Below, in pieces: positions 27,077 to 36,540 of a stretch of 64,000 nucleotides of DNA. Made by a program: the position numbers and the translations under genes. Origin of the DNA: Xenophilus sp. Marseille-Q4582 (GTDB taxonomy: Bacteria > Pseudomonadota > Gammaproteobacteria > Burkholderiales > Burkholderiaceae_C). The notes below the pieces were generated by a model, which was given only the letters and a program-made list of their open reading frames with translations, had not been told where the DNA came from and searched no databases. Each line of letters starts with the position of its first letter. Position 1 is the stretch's first letter. The DNA is taken from positions 926,646 to 990,645 of the forward strand of contig NZ_CAKAKO010000003.1 in the NCBI RefSeq assembly GCF_916700565.1. The letters run 5' to 3'.

Positions 27077-29185
27077 ATGGCGTCACCGGCCCTGCTGGAC
27101 CGCGATCACAGCATCCTGGCGTTCAACCGCCGCGTGCTCAACTGGGCCGAGCGGCCCGAGGTGCCGCTGCTGGAGCGGCTGCGCTACCTGTGCATCGTGT
27201 CGTCGAACCTCGACGAGTTCTTCGAGGTGCGTTCGGCACCGCACCTGCAGGCCTGGATGGCCGGCGACCAGCGCGGCAACTACACGGTCGATTCCTTCGA
27301 GGCGCTGTCCAAGGCTGCCCATGCGCTGGTCGCGCGGCAGTACGAGCTGTATGACAGCGCGCTGCTGCCCGCCTTCGCGGAGCAGGGCATCCAGCTCATC
27401 TCGCACGGCAAGCGCAATGCGGCGCAGCGCAAGTGGGTGCAGGACTACTTCGAGCGCGAGGTGCGGCCGCTGCTGATCCCGGTGGGGCTGGATCCGGCCC
27501 ACCCCTTCCCGCAGGTGGCCAACAAGTCGCTGAACTTCATCGTGCGCCTGTCGGGCAAGGACGCCTTCGGGCGCGAGAACCCGATCGCCATCCTGAAAGT
27601 GCCGCGCGTGCTGCCCCGCCTGATCCGCATGCCGGCCAAGGTGTCGGGCGGCAAGACGCTGGTGGTGGCGCTGTCGAGCATCGTGCGCGCGCATCTGCAC
27701 AGCATGTTCCCGGGACGGGAGGTGGGCGAGTTCTCGCAGTTCCGCGTCACGCGCCATTCGGACCTGGCCGTGGACGAAGAGGACGTGAAGAACCTGCGCA
27801 CCGCGTTGCGCCAGGGCCTGCAGCATCGCCACTTCGGCCAGGCGGTGCGGCTGGAGGTGTCGTCCACCTGCGCCGAATCATTGGCCAGCTTCCTGCTCGC
27901 GCAGTTCAACTTGCCCGAAGGCGCGCTGTACCGCGTGCACGGCCCGGTCAACCTGGCGCGCTTCGCACAGCTGGTCGACCTGATCGACGATCCGCAGTTC
28001 CGGGCGCTGCGCTTCCCACCGTACCAGGCGTCCTACCCGTTGCGCCTGTCGCCCGGGCAGTCCTTCTTCGATCGCCTGCAGCGCGGCGACGTGCTGATCC
28101 ACCAGCCGTTCGAGAGCTTCGACGGCGTGCTGGCTTTCCTGCGCGAAGCCGTGAGCGACCCGCAGGTGCTGGCCATCAAGCAGACCATCTACCGCACCGG
28201 CGCCGATTCCGAGCTGATGGAACTGCTGCGCGAGGCCGTGCGCCGCGGCAAGGAAGTGACCGTGGTCGTGGAGCTGAAGGCGCGCTTCGACGAAGAGGCC
28301 AACATCAACGTGGCCGAAATCCTCGAGTCCGTCGGCGCGCAGGTGGTCTACGGCGTCGTGGGCCTGAAGACGCACGCCAAGATGCTGCTGGTGACGCGCC
28401 GAGAAGGCAAGAAGCTGGTGCGCTACGGCCATCTGTCGACCGGCAACTACAACGCGCGCACGGCGCGCCTGTACACCGACATCAGCCACCTCACCGCCGA
28501 CCCGCTGCTGACGGCCGACATGGAAGCCGTGTTCGTGCACCTGGCCAGCCAGAGCCGCGTGCCGCGCCTGAACCGCCTCTGGCTCGCGCCTTTCGACCTG
28601 CACCGCAACCTGGTGGCGCGCATTGACGCCCTGGGCATCGCGGCCGCCCAGGGGCAGGACACGCGCATCGTCGCCAAGATGAATGCGCTGACCGACCAGG
28701 GACTGATCGATGCGCTGCTGCGCGCGGGGCAGCGTGGCGTGAAGATCGACCTGATCGTGCGCGGCGCCTGCACGCTGGCGGCGCAGGTGCCCGGCCACAG
28801 CGAGAACATCCGCGTGCGCTCCATCATCGGGCGCTTCCTGGAGCATTCGCGCGTCTTCTACTTCCGCCAGGGCGAGGACGAGTCGCTGTACCTTTCCAGT
28901 GCGGACTGGATGAACCGCAACATGATGCGGCGCGTGGAGCTGGCCTGGCCCGTGACCGATCCGGTGCTGCGCCAGCGCCTGATCGACGAATGCCTGATCG
29001 CCTACCTGCACGACGGCCGCGACGCCTGGGAACTGCGCGCCGACGGCCAATACCAGCGCCTGCACCAGGACAGCCATGCGGCCGAAGACGGCGCCTCCCA
29101 CCGCATCGAGGCGCATGGCGCCCAGCAGGCGCTGATGGACCGCTACGCCTCCCGGGGCCGCAGCCGGGTCGCCACGCGCGACTGA
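27077..29185 (+). CDS. ppk: Polyphosphate kinase 1
   Basis: A 702-residue Ppk1. N-terminal domain LLDRDHSILAFNRRVLNWAE, head domain, and two phospholipase-D-like catalytic domains. The family autophosphorylation His is in YGHLSTGNYNARTARLYTD, the second conserved His in LKTHAKMLLVTRREG, and the C-terminal block includes YLSSADWMNRNMMRRVELAWPV. It makes polyphosphate from ATP at the inner membrane. The frame is open further up (ATG 26969), but that start lies against the Pho box and probably upstream of transcription. I chose the ATG at 27077 (MASPALLDRD), preceded by GGAGG, giving the usual length. Confidence 0.95.
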   Translation: MASPALLDRDHSILAFNRRVLNWAERPEVPLLERLRYLCIVSSNLDEFFEVRSAPHLQAWMAGDQRGNYTVDSFEALSKAAHALVARQYELYDSALLPAFAEQGIQLISHGKRNAAQRKWVQDYFEREVRPLLIPVGLDPAHPFPQVANKSLNFIVRLSGKDAFGRENPIAILKVPRVLPRLIRMPAKVSGGKTLVVALSSIVRAHLHSMFPGREVGEFSQFRVTRHSDLAVDEEDVKNLRTALRQGLQHRHFGQAVRLEVSSTCAESLASFLLAQFNLPEGALYRVHGPVNLARFAQLVDLIDDPQFRALRFPPYQASYPLRLSPGQSFFDRLQRGDVLIHQPFESFDGVLAFLREAVSDPQVLAIKQTIYRTGADSELMELLREAVRRGKEVTVVVELKARFDEEANINVAEILESVGAQVVYGVVGLKTHAKMLLVTRREGKKLVRYGHLSTGNYNARTARLYTDISHLTADPLLTADMEAVFVHLASQSRVPRLNRLWLAPFDLHRNLVARIDALGIAAAQGQDTRIVAKMNALTDQGLIDALLRAGQRGVKIDLIVRGACTLAAQVPGHSENIRVRSIIGRFLEHSRVFYFRQGEDESLYLSSADWMNRNMMRRVELAWPVTDPVLRQRLIDECLIAYLHDGRDAWELRADGQYQRLHQDSHAAEDGASHRIEAHGAQQALMDRYASRGRSRVATRD

Positions 29186-29232
29186 GGCCGCCGCCGGACG
29201 CTGCTTCGCTCACCAGACTTTTCCCCCCGACC

Positions 29233-29694
29233 ATGGACCTCATCCTCTGGCGCCACGCCGAAGCCGAAGACTGGACCGAAGACTGCAACGACCTGGAGCG
29301 CTCGCTCACGCCGCGCGGCGAGAAGCAGGCCAAGCGCATGGCCGCCTGGCTGGACCGCCAGTTGCCCGAAGGCACGCGGGTGCTGTGCAGCCCGGCACGG
29401 CGCTGTGAGCAGACCGTGCTGGCGCTGGGCCGCAAATACAAGCTGCGGCCCGAGCTGGCGCCCGACGCCACCCCCGAAGCCGTGCTGGAGGCGGCCGGCT
29501 GGCCGCACGGCAAGTCGGTGGTGCTGATCGTGGGGCATCAGCCCACGCTGGGCCAGGCCATCGCGCGCCTCATGGGCCTGAAGCAGGGCAGTTGCGCGGT
29601 GCGCAAGGGCGCGGTCTGGTGGTTGCGCACCCGCGAGCGCGACGCGGAAGAGCAGACGGTGATGGTCACGGTGCAGTCGCCCGAATTGCTGTAG
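29233..29694 (+). CDS. sixA: Phosphohistidine phosphatase SixA
   Basis: A 153-residue histidine phosphatase with the catalytic RHG-type motif at the N-terminus (LILWRHAEAEDW; His8) and the second His in VLIVGHQPTLGQ. SixA removes phosphate from phosphohistidine residues such as those of HPt domains or PTSNtr. It follows ppk by 47 bases and may be cotranscribed. A terminator follows. Confidence 0.9.
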   Translation: MDLILWRHAEAEDWTEDCNDLERSLTPRGEKQAKRMAAWLDRQLPEGTRVLCSPARRCEQTVLALGRKYKLRPELAPDATPEAVLEAAGWPHGKSVVLIVGHQPTLGQAIARLMGLKQGSCAVRKGAVWWLRTRERDAEEQTVMVTVQSPELL

Positions 29695-29724
29695 GCGTGG
29701 CGCCGTCGGGCGGGCCAGATCCGC

Positions 29725-29746
29725 AAGCCGCTTCGAGCGGCTTTCT
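29725..29746 (+). terminator. Intrinsic terminator of ppk-sixA
   Basis: Stem AAGCCGCT (29725-29732) / AGCGGCTT (29736-29743) with a TCG loop, then TTCT. Confidence 0.65.
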
Positions 29747-29757
29747 ACTGGCCCGGC

Positions 29758-29810
29758 CATCTGCTTTGGGAGCAGGGGGTCGCGAGCTCGAAACCCGCCG
29801 CGCCGCCCCA
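29758..29810 (+). pseudogene. 3' remnant of tRNA-Pro
   Basis: From the anticodon stem onward the sequence tracks the intact tRNA-Pro of 25029-25105 with about five substitutions: CATCTGCTTTGGGAGCAG is identical, then GGTCGCGAG, CTCGAA and CCCGCCGC follow, and a terminal CCA-like CCCA is kept. The 5' half (acceptor and D arm) is missing, so it cannot fold as a tRNA. Weak similarity may begin at 29748. Confidence 0.75.
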
Positions 29811-29839
29811 AGAAAAAGCCGCCCTTTTGAGGCGGCTTT
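29811..29839 (-). terminator. Intrinsic terminator of ilvC, probably bidirectional
   Basis: Stem AAAGCCGCC / GGCGGCTTT with a 7-base loop; on the minus strand it is followed by TTTTTCTT. It lies about 80 bases past the ilvC stop. Confidence 0.75.
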
Positions 29840-29917
29840 CGAAGGTGCCACGCGCTCATGCGCGCGTGCACCTGTGCGGCCCTCGCCCGCCCTTGGAAGG
29901 CAGGCGATGGGGCGGCA

Positions 29918-31081
<1,164 letters not shown>

Positions 31082-31573
31082 TCAGACGCGCAGGATGCGC
31101 TCGCCCCGGCCGATGCCGCTCGGGCCCGTGCGCACCGTCTCGAGGATGGCGCTGCGGTCGATAGCGTCGAGGAAGGCGTCGTTCTTGCCGTGGTCGCCCG
31201 TGAGCTCGATGGTGTAGCTCTTGTCGGTCACGTCGATGATGCGGCCGCGGAAGATGTCCGCCATGCGCTTCATCTCCTCGCGTTCCTTGCCCACCGCGCG
31301 CACCTTCACCATCATGAGCTCGCGCTCGGTGTAGGCACCTTCGGTCAGGTCGACCACCTTCACGACTTCGATGAGGCGGTTCAGGTGCTTGGTGATCTGC
31401 TCGATCACGTCGTCAGAGCCGGCCGTCTGGATGGTCATGCGCGACAGCGACGGGTCTTCCGTCGGCGCCACGGTCAGCGATTCGATGTTGTAGCCGCGGG
31501 CCGAGAACAGGCCCACCACGCGGGAGAGTGCGCCGGGCTCGTTCTCGAGCAGCACGGCAATGATGTGCTTCAT
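31082..31573 (-). CDS. ilvH: Acetolactate synthase, regulatory subunit
   Basis: A 163-residue subunit with an N-terminal ACT domain (MKHIIAVLLENEPGALSRVVGLFSARGYNIESL) that binds valine for feedback inhibition, and a C-terminal ALS_ss domain (FRGRIIDVTDKSYTIELTGD). AGAGGA lies 13 bases before the ATG. It is 139 bases after ilvB. Confidence 0.97.
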   Translation of the reverse strand: MKHIIAVLLENEPGALSRVVGLFSARGYNIESLTVAPTEDPSLSRMTIQTAGSDDVIEQITKHLNRLIEVVKVVDLTEGAYTERELMMVKVRAVGKEREEMKRMADIFRGRIIDVTDKSYTIELTGDHGKNDAFLDAIDRSAILETVRTGPSGIGRGERILRV

Positions 31574-31712
31574 GATGTGCGATTCCTCTTTTCGCCGCCC
31601 TCCTCCGCGCACGGTAATGCGCGGACTTGGCGGGCAATAGATTCGTCTGGATGAACCGGCCCTGCTGCGAAGAGCGGGAGCCGGCGGGGGATTTCAGCGC
31701 AGGCGCTTCAGA

Positions 31713-33497
31713 TCAGAGGTCCTCGGAGCCCAGCAGCATTTCCGTGATGCCCTTGCCGGCCTGCACCATCGGGAACACGTTCTCGGTGGGGTCGGTGCGG
31801 AAGTCCAGGAACACGGTGCGGTCCTTGAGCTTGCGGGCTTCACGCAGCGCGGGCTCCACGTCCTGCGGGCGCTCGATCAGCATGCCGACATGGCCGTAGG
31901 CCTCGGCCAGCTTCACGAAGTTGGGCAGCGCGTCCATGTAGCTGTGGCTGTAGCGGCCGGAGTATTCGATCTCCTGCCACTGGCGCACCATGCCCAGGTA
32001 GCGGTTGTTGAGCGAGCAGATCTTGATCGGCGTGTTGTACTGCAGGCAGGTCGACAGTTCCTGGATGCACATCTGCACCGAACCTTCGCCGGTGATGGTG
32101 AACACCTCGGCTTCGGGCTTCGCCAGCTTGATGCCCATGGCGTAGGGAATGCCCACGCCCATGGTGCCCAGGCCGCCGGAGTTGATCCAGCGGCGCGGCT
32201 CGTCGAAGCGGTAGTACTGCGCGGCCCACATCTGGTGCTGGCCCACGTCGGAGCAGATGTAGGCTTCCACGTCCTTGGTCATGTTCCACAGCGTCTCGAC
32301 GACGTACTGAGGCTTGATGACCTCCTGGTTGCCCCGGTCGTACTTGAGGCAGTCGCGGCTGCGCCAGGTTTCGATCGTCTTCCACCAGTCGGCCAAGGCA
32401 CGGGCATCGGGCTTGGTGCTGCTCTCGCGGATCATCGAGATCAGCTCGGTCAGCACGTCCTTCACGTCGCCCACGATCGGAATGTCGACCTTCACACGCT
32501 TGGAGATGCTCGAAGGGTCGATGTCGATGTGGATGATCTTGCGTTCGTTCTGCGCGAAATGCTTGGGGTTGCCGATCACCCGGTCGTCGAAACGCGCGCC
32601 CACGGCCAGCAGCACGTCGCAGTTCTGCATCGCGTTGTTGGCTTCGATGGTGCCGTGCATGCCCAGCATGCCGAGGAACTTGCGGTCGCTGGCCGGGTAG
32701 GCGCCCAGGCCCATCAGCGTGTTGGTGACCGGGTAGCCCAGCATGTCGACCAGCGTGCGCAGCTCGTTCGTCGCGTTGCCCAGCAGCACGCCGCCGCCGG
32801 TGTAGATGTACGGGCGCTTGGCCGCCAGCAGCAATTGCAGGGCCTTGCGGATCTGCCCGCCGTGGCCGCGCTTGACCGGGTTGTACGAACGCATCTCGAC
32901 CTTGTCGGGATAGCCGGTGTACAGGGTCTTCTTGAAGGAGACGTCCTTCGGGATGTCCACCACCACGGGGCCGGGGCGGCCGCTGCGCGCGATGTGGAAG
33001 GCCTTCTTCATGGTCAGGGCGATGTCCCTGACGTCCTTGACCAGGAAGTTGTGCTTGACGATGGGACGGGTGATGCCGACGGTGTCGCACTCCTGGAAGG
33101 CATCCTGCCCGATCGCGGGCGTGGGCACCTGGCCGGAGATGATGACCATCGGGATCGAGTCCATGTAGGCCGTGGCGATGCCGGTGACCGCATTGGTCAG
33201 GCCGGGGCCGGAAGTGACCAGGGCCACGCCCACGTCACCCGTCGCACGGGCATAGCCGTCAGCGGCATGCACGGCGGCCTGCTCGTGGCGCACCAGCACG
33301 TGCTGCACGCCCTCCTGCTTGTAGAGCGCGTCGTAGATGTAGAGGACGGCGCCGCCGGGGTAGCCCCAGAGGTACTTGACGCCTTCGGCCTGAAGGGCCT
33401 TGACGAGCACCTCGGCGCCCATGAGTTCCTGGGGGGCTTCGCCGTGATGAGCGTCCGCAATGGCGGCGCCGGCGAGTTCTGCCTTGGAGATTTCCAT
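31713..33497 (-). CDS. ilvB: Acetolactate synthase, large catalytic subunit
   Basis: A 594-residue ThDP enzyme: N-terminal domain with catalytic Glu in VRHEQAAVHAADGYARA, a central FAD-binding domain (GARFDDRVIGNPKHF) and the ThDP/Mg motif ITGEGSVQMCIQELSTCLQYNTPI...NN. It condenses pyruvate with pyruvate or 2-oxobutyrate. I chose the ATG at 33497 (MEISKAELAG), with AAGG nine bases upstream; a TTG three codons earlier is possible. It is the first gene of the ilv operon. Confidence 0.96.
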   Translation of the reverse strand: MEISKAELAGAAIADAHHGEAPQELMGAEVLVKALQAEGVKYLWGYPGGAVLYIYDALYKQEGVQHVLVRHEQAAVHAADGYARATGDVGVALVTSGPGLTNAVTGIATAYMDSIPMVIISGQVPTPAIGQDAFQECDTVGITRPIVKHNFLVKDVRDIALTMKKAFHIARSGRPGPVVVDIPKDVSFKKTLYTGYPDKVEMRSYNPVKRGHGGQIRKALQLLLAAKRPYIYTGGGVLLGNATNELRTLVDMLGYPVTNTLMGLGAYPASDRKFLGMLGMHGTIEANNAMQNCDVLLAVGARFDDRVIGNPKHFAQNERKIIHIDIDPSSISKRVKVDIPIVGDVKDVLTELISMIRESSTKPDARALADWWKTIETWRSRDCLKYDRGNQEVIKPQYVVETLWNMTKDVEAYICSDVGQHQMWAAQYYRFDEPRRWINSGGLGTMGVGIPYAMGIKLAKPEAEVFTITGEGSVQMCIQELSTCLQYNTPIKICSLNNRYLGMVRQWQEIEYSGRYSHSYMDALPNFVKLAEAYGHVGMLIERPQDVEPALREARKLKDRTVFLDFRTDPTENVFPMVQAGKGITEMLLGSEDL

Positions 33498-33648
33498 CTT
33501 GATCAACCTTTAGCGTTTTCGGGAACGAAAAACCTTTGGGTGCCCCTTGCCAACCCTTGTGAGGCCGCGTCGGGACTTGAGGCCAAAGCCATGGGCGTCT
33601 GGATTGCGCCGGACCTTGACCCGTTTGCCTTTTTGACTGACAGCCAGC

Positions 33649-33693
33649 GATTATGGCACCGACACGGGCCACTCGGCGAGCGCTGCCATAATC
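33649..33693. promoter_or_regulatory. Back-to-back -10 elements in an inverted repeat between ilvB and the ECF gene
   Basis: GATTATGGCA (33649-33658) and TGCCATAATC (33684-33693) are perfect 10-bp complements 25 bases apart. Each contains CATAAT reading outward, a plausible -10 for ilvB on the minus strand and for the sigma gene on the plus strand. No clear -35 hexamers are seen, and the two core promoters would overlap. The rest of 33498-33751 holds no gene I can support. Confidence 0.45.
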
Positions 33694-33751
33694 CAACGCA
33701 CCAGAAAGTCACAGGCTGGTCCGGTTCCGCCCTTTCCACGCCCTTTTCCGC

Positions 33752-34321
33752 TTGGCTTCCGAACACGAACTGTCCGAATTCCTCAAGAGCGTCGAGATGC
33801 GGGCGTTCAAGCGCGCGCACTACCACGTGCGCGACGAGGAAGCGGCCCTGGACATCGTGCAGGACAGCATGATGAAGCTCGCCGAGCACTACGGCGACAA
33901 GCCGGCCGCCGAGCTGCCGATGCTGTTCCAGCGCATCCTGTCGAACTGCGTGCTGGACTGGTTCCGCCGGCAGAAGACGCGCCGGGCACTGTTTTCCAGC
34001 CTTGGCGATTTCGAGATGGACGGAGACGACAGCACGGGTTTCGACCTGCTGTCCACCCTGGAAGTGACCGTGGACACGCGTGAAACCGAAAGCGCGGAGG
34101 ACACCGTGCGGCGCGCCCAGATCTTCCACGCCATCGAATCCGAGGTGCAGGCGCTGCCTGCGCGTCAACGCGAGGCTTTTTTGCTGCGTTACTGGGAAGA
34201 AATGGATGTCGCAGAAACCGCTGCGGCCATGGGCTGCTCGGAGGGCAGCGTCAAGACGCATTGCTCCCGCGCGGTGCGTGCCCTCAGCCAGGCCCTGCAG
34301 TCCAAGGGAATTCAGCTATGA
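33752..34321 (+). CDS. ECF-type RNA polymerase sigma factor
   Basis: A 189-residue sigma-70-family protein with region 2 (RDEEAALDIVQDSMMKLAEHY, about 27-47, and MLFQRILSNCVLDWFRRQKTRR) and region 4 (PARQREAFLLRYWEEMDVAETAAAMGCSEGSVKTH, about 134-168). It starts with TTG at 33752 (MASEHELSEFL) without a clear Shine-Dalgarno; no ATG exists before region 2 in this frame. Its TGA overlaps the ATG of the DUF3619 gene by four bases. The stimulus and regulon are unknown. The same sigma/DUF3619/DUF3106 string is, to my knowledge, common in Burkholderiales. Confidence 0.9.
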   Translation: MASEHELSEFLKSVEMRAFKRAHYHVRDEEAALDIVQDSMMKLAEHYGDKPAAELPMLFQRILSNCVLDWFRRQKTRRALFSSLGDFEMDGDDSTGFDLLSTLEVTVDTRETESAEDTVRRAQIFHAIESEVQALPARQREAFLLRYWEEMDVAETAAAMGCSEGSVKTHCSRAVRALSQALQSKGIQL

Positions 34322-34737
34322 GAAATTCGTCCTCATCCGTTGCTTCCTCCGCGGAAGACCGGTTCGGCCGTGCCATTGCGGCGCGCCTGTCGCAAGGGCA
34401 GTCTTCCCTGCATCCGGACATCGGCGAGCGCCTGCGCGTGGCGCGCCAGCAGGCCGTGGCGCGGCGCAAGGTCGAGGCCGTGCCGCGCCTCGTGCAGGCA
34501 CAGGACGGCCAGGCGGTGCTGGGCGGCGCGCCACGCTGGTGGTCCTGGGGGGCCAGCGTGCTGCCGCTGGTGGCACTGGTGGCCGGACTGGTCGCCATTG
34601 CCCAGTGGCAGGCCGAGGAACGGGCCGACGCGATCGCGGAAATCGACGCCGCGCTGCTGACCGACGAGTTGCCGACCGCCGCGTACACCGATCCGGGCTT
34701 CAAACAGTTCCTGCAGCGCGACGGCGCGGCCCGCTGA
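34318..34737 (+). CDS. DUF3619 single-span membrane protein, candidate anti-sigma factor
   Basis: A 139-residue protein with a hydrophilic N-terminal half (EDRFGRAIAARLSQGQSSLHPDIGERLRVARQQAVAR), one membrane helix at about 74-96 (WWSWGASVLPLVALVAGLVA) and a short acidic tail ending in DELPTAAYTDPGFKQFL. Its start overlaps the sigma gene stop (ATGA), a typical arrangement for sigma/anti-sigma pairs. No zinc anti-sigma motif is present, so the anti-sigma role is inferred from topology and coupling. Confidence 0.8.
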   Translation: MRNSSSSVASSAEDRFGRAIAARLSQGQSSLHPDIGERLRVARQQAVARRKVEAVPRLVQAQDGQAVLGGAPRWWSWGASVLPLVALVAGLVAIAQWQAEERADAIAEIDAALLTDELPTAAYTDPGFKQFLQRDGAAR

Positions 34738-34786
34738 TCCTGCCGCTCATCCCTCTCTGCCAACTGCCGCCCGGTTCGCGCACCCC

Positions 34787-35533
34787 ATGACCCTTTTGCC
34801 CGCCGTCGTCCTTCTGGCTGCCCTCACAGGCGCCGGGGTCGCTGCCGCCCAGATGCAGGGCGGTCGCGGCGTCGGGCCGAACGCCAGCTCCGACACGGAA
34901 ACCGCATCATCCAGGTGGGCCCGGCTGCCGGCCAAGCAGAAAGCAGCCCTGCGCCCGCTGGCCCTGGAATGGGACGCCCTGGACGGAGCGCACCGCCGCA
35001 AGTGGATGGCGCTGGCGCGCAATTTCGACCGCATGAGCGAGCAGGAACGGGCCACCCTGCACAGCCGCATGACCGAATGGGCCACGCTGAGTCCACGCGA
35101 GCGCGTGCGCGCGCGCCTGAATTTCGCCGAAGTGCAGCGCCTGGCGCCCGAGGACGAGCGCAAGGCCAAGTGGGAGGCCTATCAGGCCCTGAGCGAGGAC
35201 GAACGCAAGGCCCTGGCCGAGCGCGCAGCGCCTCCCCCGCGCGGCACGGCGCTGCCGGTCCGCCCGGTGCCGCGCGACCGCCTTGCGCCCGTGCCGCCCG
35301 CGGCGCTGCAAAGCGGCCATGGCGGCCCGCGCATCGCGCTGACGCCGCCGCCTCGCCCCGCAGCGGCAACGCCGGCCGCCACCGCGCCGGCGGCCGAACC
35401 CGCGGCCCCGGTCGCACCGCCGCCCCCTGCCCCCTCTGCCGCACCGCCTGCGCCTGCGGAGCCCGCGGCGCTGCCACCTCCCGAATCGCCCTCGTTGCAC
35501 ACGCCCATGCCCGGCCAGCCCGTGGCCCCTTGA
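34787..35533 (+). CDS. DUF3106 exported protein
   Basis: A 248-residue protein with a signal peptide at 1-21 (LLPAVVLLAALTGAGVAAAQ). The DUF3106 region at about 42-125 contains repeated W-x-x-L/R units such as RWARLPAKQKAALRPLALEW, RRKWMALARNFDRMSEQE and RMTEWATLSPRERVRAR. A long Pro/Ala-rich tail covers 130-248. The charged helical repeats recall periplasmic sensor proteins that work with ECF systems, but no function is established. It is 49 bases after DUF3619. Confidence 0.78.
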   Translation: MTLLPAVVLLAALTGAGVAAAQMQGGRGVGPNASSDTETASSRWARLPAKQKAALRPLALEWDALDGAHRRKWMALARNFDRMSEQERATLHSRMTEWATLSPRERVRARLNFAEVQRLAPEDERKAKWEAYQALSEDERKALAERAAPPPRGTALPVRPVPRDRLAPVPPAALQSGHGGPRIALTPPPRPAAATPAATAPAAEPAAPVAPPPPAPSAAPPAPAEPAALPPPESPSLHTPMPGQPVAP

Positions 35534-35559
35534 TCGGGACCCGCCGGAGGTGCGGGACA

Positions 35560-36111
35560 ATGGCGGGCGCCATGCCCTCGTTGCCCCCCTCTTCCGCCTC
35601 TCTTGCCCCTTCGGCCGTCGCCGCGCCTGCCGTCCCCGGCATCTGGCGCCGCATGGCGGCCTGGATGTACGAAGGCATGCTGCTCTTCGCCGTGGTCTTC
35701 GTCGCCGGCTGGCTGTTCAGTGCGCTGAGCCAGATGCGCCATGCGCTGGACGATCGCCGCATCCTGCTGCAGGCCTTCCTCTTCATCGTCTTCGGCATCT
35801 ATTTCGTGGGGTTCTGGTCGCGCGGCCAGACCTTGGCGATGAAGACCTGGGGTATGCGCCTGGTCGGCCGCGATGGCGCGGCCGTCCCGCAGTGGCGTGC
35901 GCTGTTGCGCTATTTCCTGGCCTGGCTGTGGTTCCTGCCTCCGCTGGTCGTCGCGCGCGCCCTGCCGTTCCCGGTCTCGGGCGCGGAACTGGGCGTGCTG
36001 TGCCTGGGCTGGGTGGCCATCTGGGCCGTGCTGGCGCGCTTTCACCCCGAACGCCAGTTCTGGCACGACGCCTGGGCTGGCACCCGCCTCATTTCAACCC
36101 GTCCCCGATGA
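35560..36111 (+). CDS. RDD-family membrane protein
   Basis: A 183-residue protein with three to four helices and the RDD signature: IWRRMAAWMYEGMLLFAVVF with the Arg near the first helix, GQTLAMKTWGMRLVGRDG, and ARFHPERQFWHDAWAGTRLI at the C-terminus. GGAGG stands nine bases before the ATG at 35560. Its stop overlaps the dgkA start (ATGA). Some RDD proteins are Na+/Li+-H+ antiporters; function here is unknown. Confidence 0.82.
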   Translation: MAGAMPSLPPSSASLAPSAVAAPAVPGIWRRMAAWMYEGMLLFAVVFVAGWLFSALSQMRHALDDRRILLQAFLFIVFGIYFVGFWSRGQTLAMKTWGMRLVGRDGAAVPQWRALLRYFLAWLWFLPPLVVARALPFPVSGAELGVLCLGWVAIWAVLARFHPERQFWHDAWAGTRLISTRPR

Positions 36112-36527
36112 GCCCGCCGACTCCCCGCACGCCCGACACGGCCGCGCACCCCGTCAATCCCCAGAAATCGCGCACCGGCCTGAACCGCCTCTGGCACGCG
36201 ACCGGCTATTCGCTCAACGGCCTGCGCGCCGGCTGGGGCGAGGCGGCCTTCCGCCTCGAAGCCCAGCTGGCCCTCGTGCTGATTCCCCTCGCTTTCTGGC
36301 TGGGCCGCGACTGGGTGCAGACCACCCTGCTGGCCGGCAGCGTACTGCTGGTCATGATCGTGGAACTGCTGAACACGGCGGTCGAGGCCGCCATCGACCG
36401 CATCGGCCCCGAGTGGCACGACCTTTCCAAACGCGCCAAGGACATGGGCAGCGCTGCCGTGCTGCTGGCCAGCCTGCTGGCCGGCGGCGTGTGGCTGGCG
36501 GCGCTGTACCACCGCTTCCTGGCCTGA
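36108..36527 (+). CDS. dgkA: Diacylglycerol kinase, prokaryotic type
   Basis: A 139-residue membrane kinase with three helices and the family motif VELLNTAVEAAIDRI, followed by HDLSKRAKDMGSAAVLLA. It recycles diacylglycerol to phosphatidic acid. It has a hydrophilic extension of about 22 residues at the N-terminus compared with E. coli DgkA, and a 4-base overlap with the RDD gene. Confidence 0.94.
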   Translation: MSPPTPRTPDTAAHPVNPQKSRTGLNRLWHATGYSLNGLRAGWGEAAFRLEAQLALVLIPLAFWLGRDWVQTTLLAGSVLLVMIVELLNTAVEAAIDRIGPEWHDLSKRAKDMGSAAVLLASLLAGGVWLAALYHRFLA

Positions 36528-36540
36528 TCTTCCCGATTCC

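Noticed and set aside
33503..33592. Short minus-strand frame (29 codons, MALASSPDAAS...) ending just before ilvB, considered as an attenuation leader peptide
   Set aside because: It has no run of Leu, Ile or Val codons, and I see no terminator/antiterminator hairpin pair in the leader. Chance extension of an open frame is simpler.
31890..33872. Open frame of 660 codons on the plus strand opposite ilvB
   Set aside because: Shadow of a well-conserved gene; no signature and biased composition.
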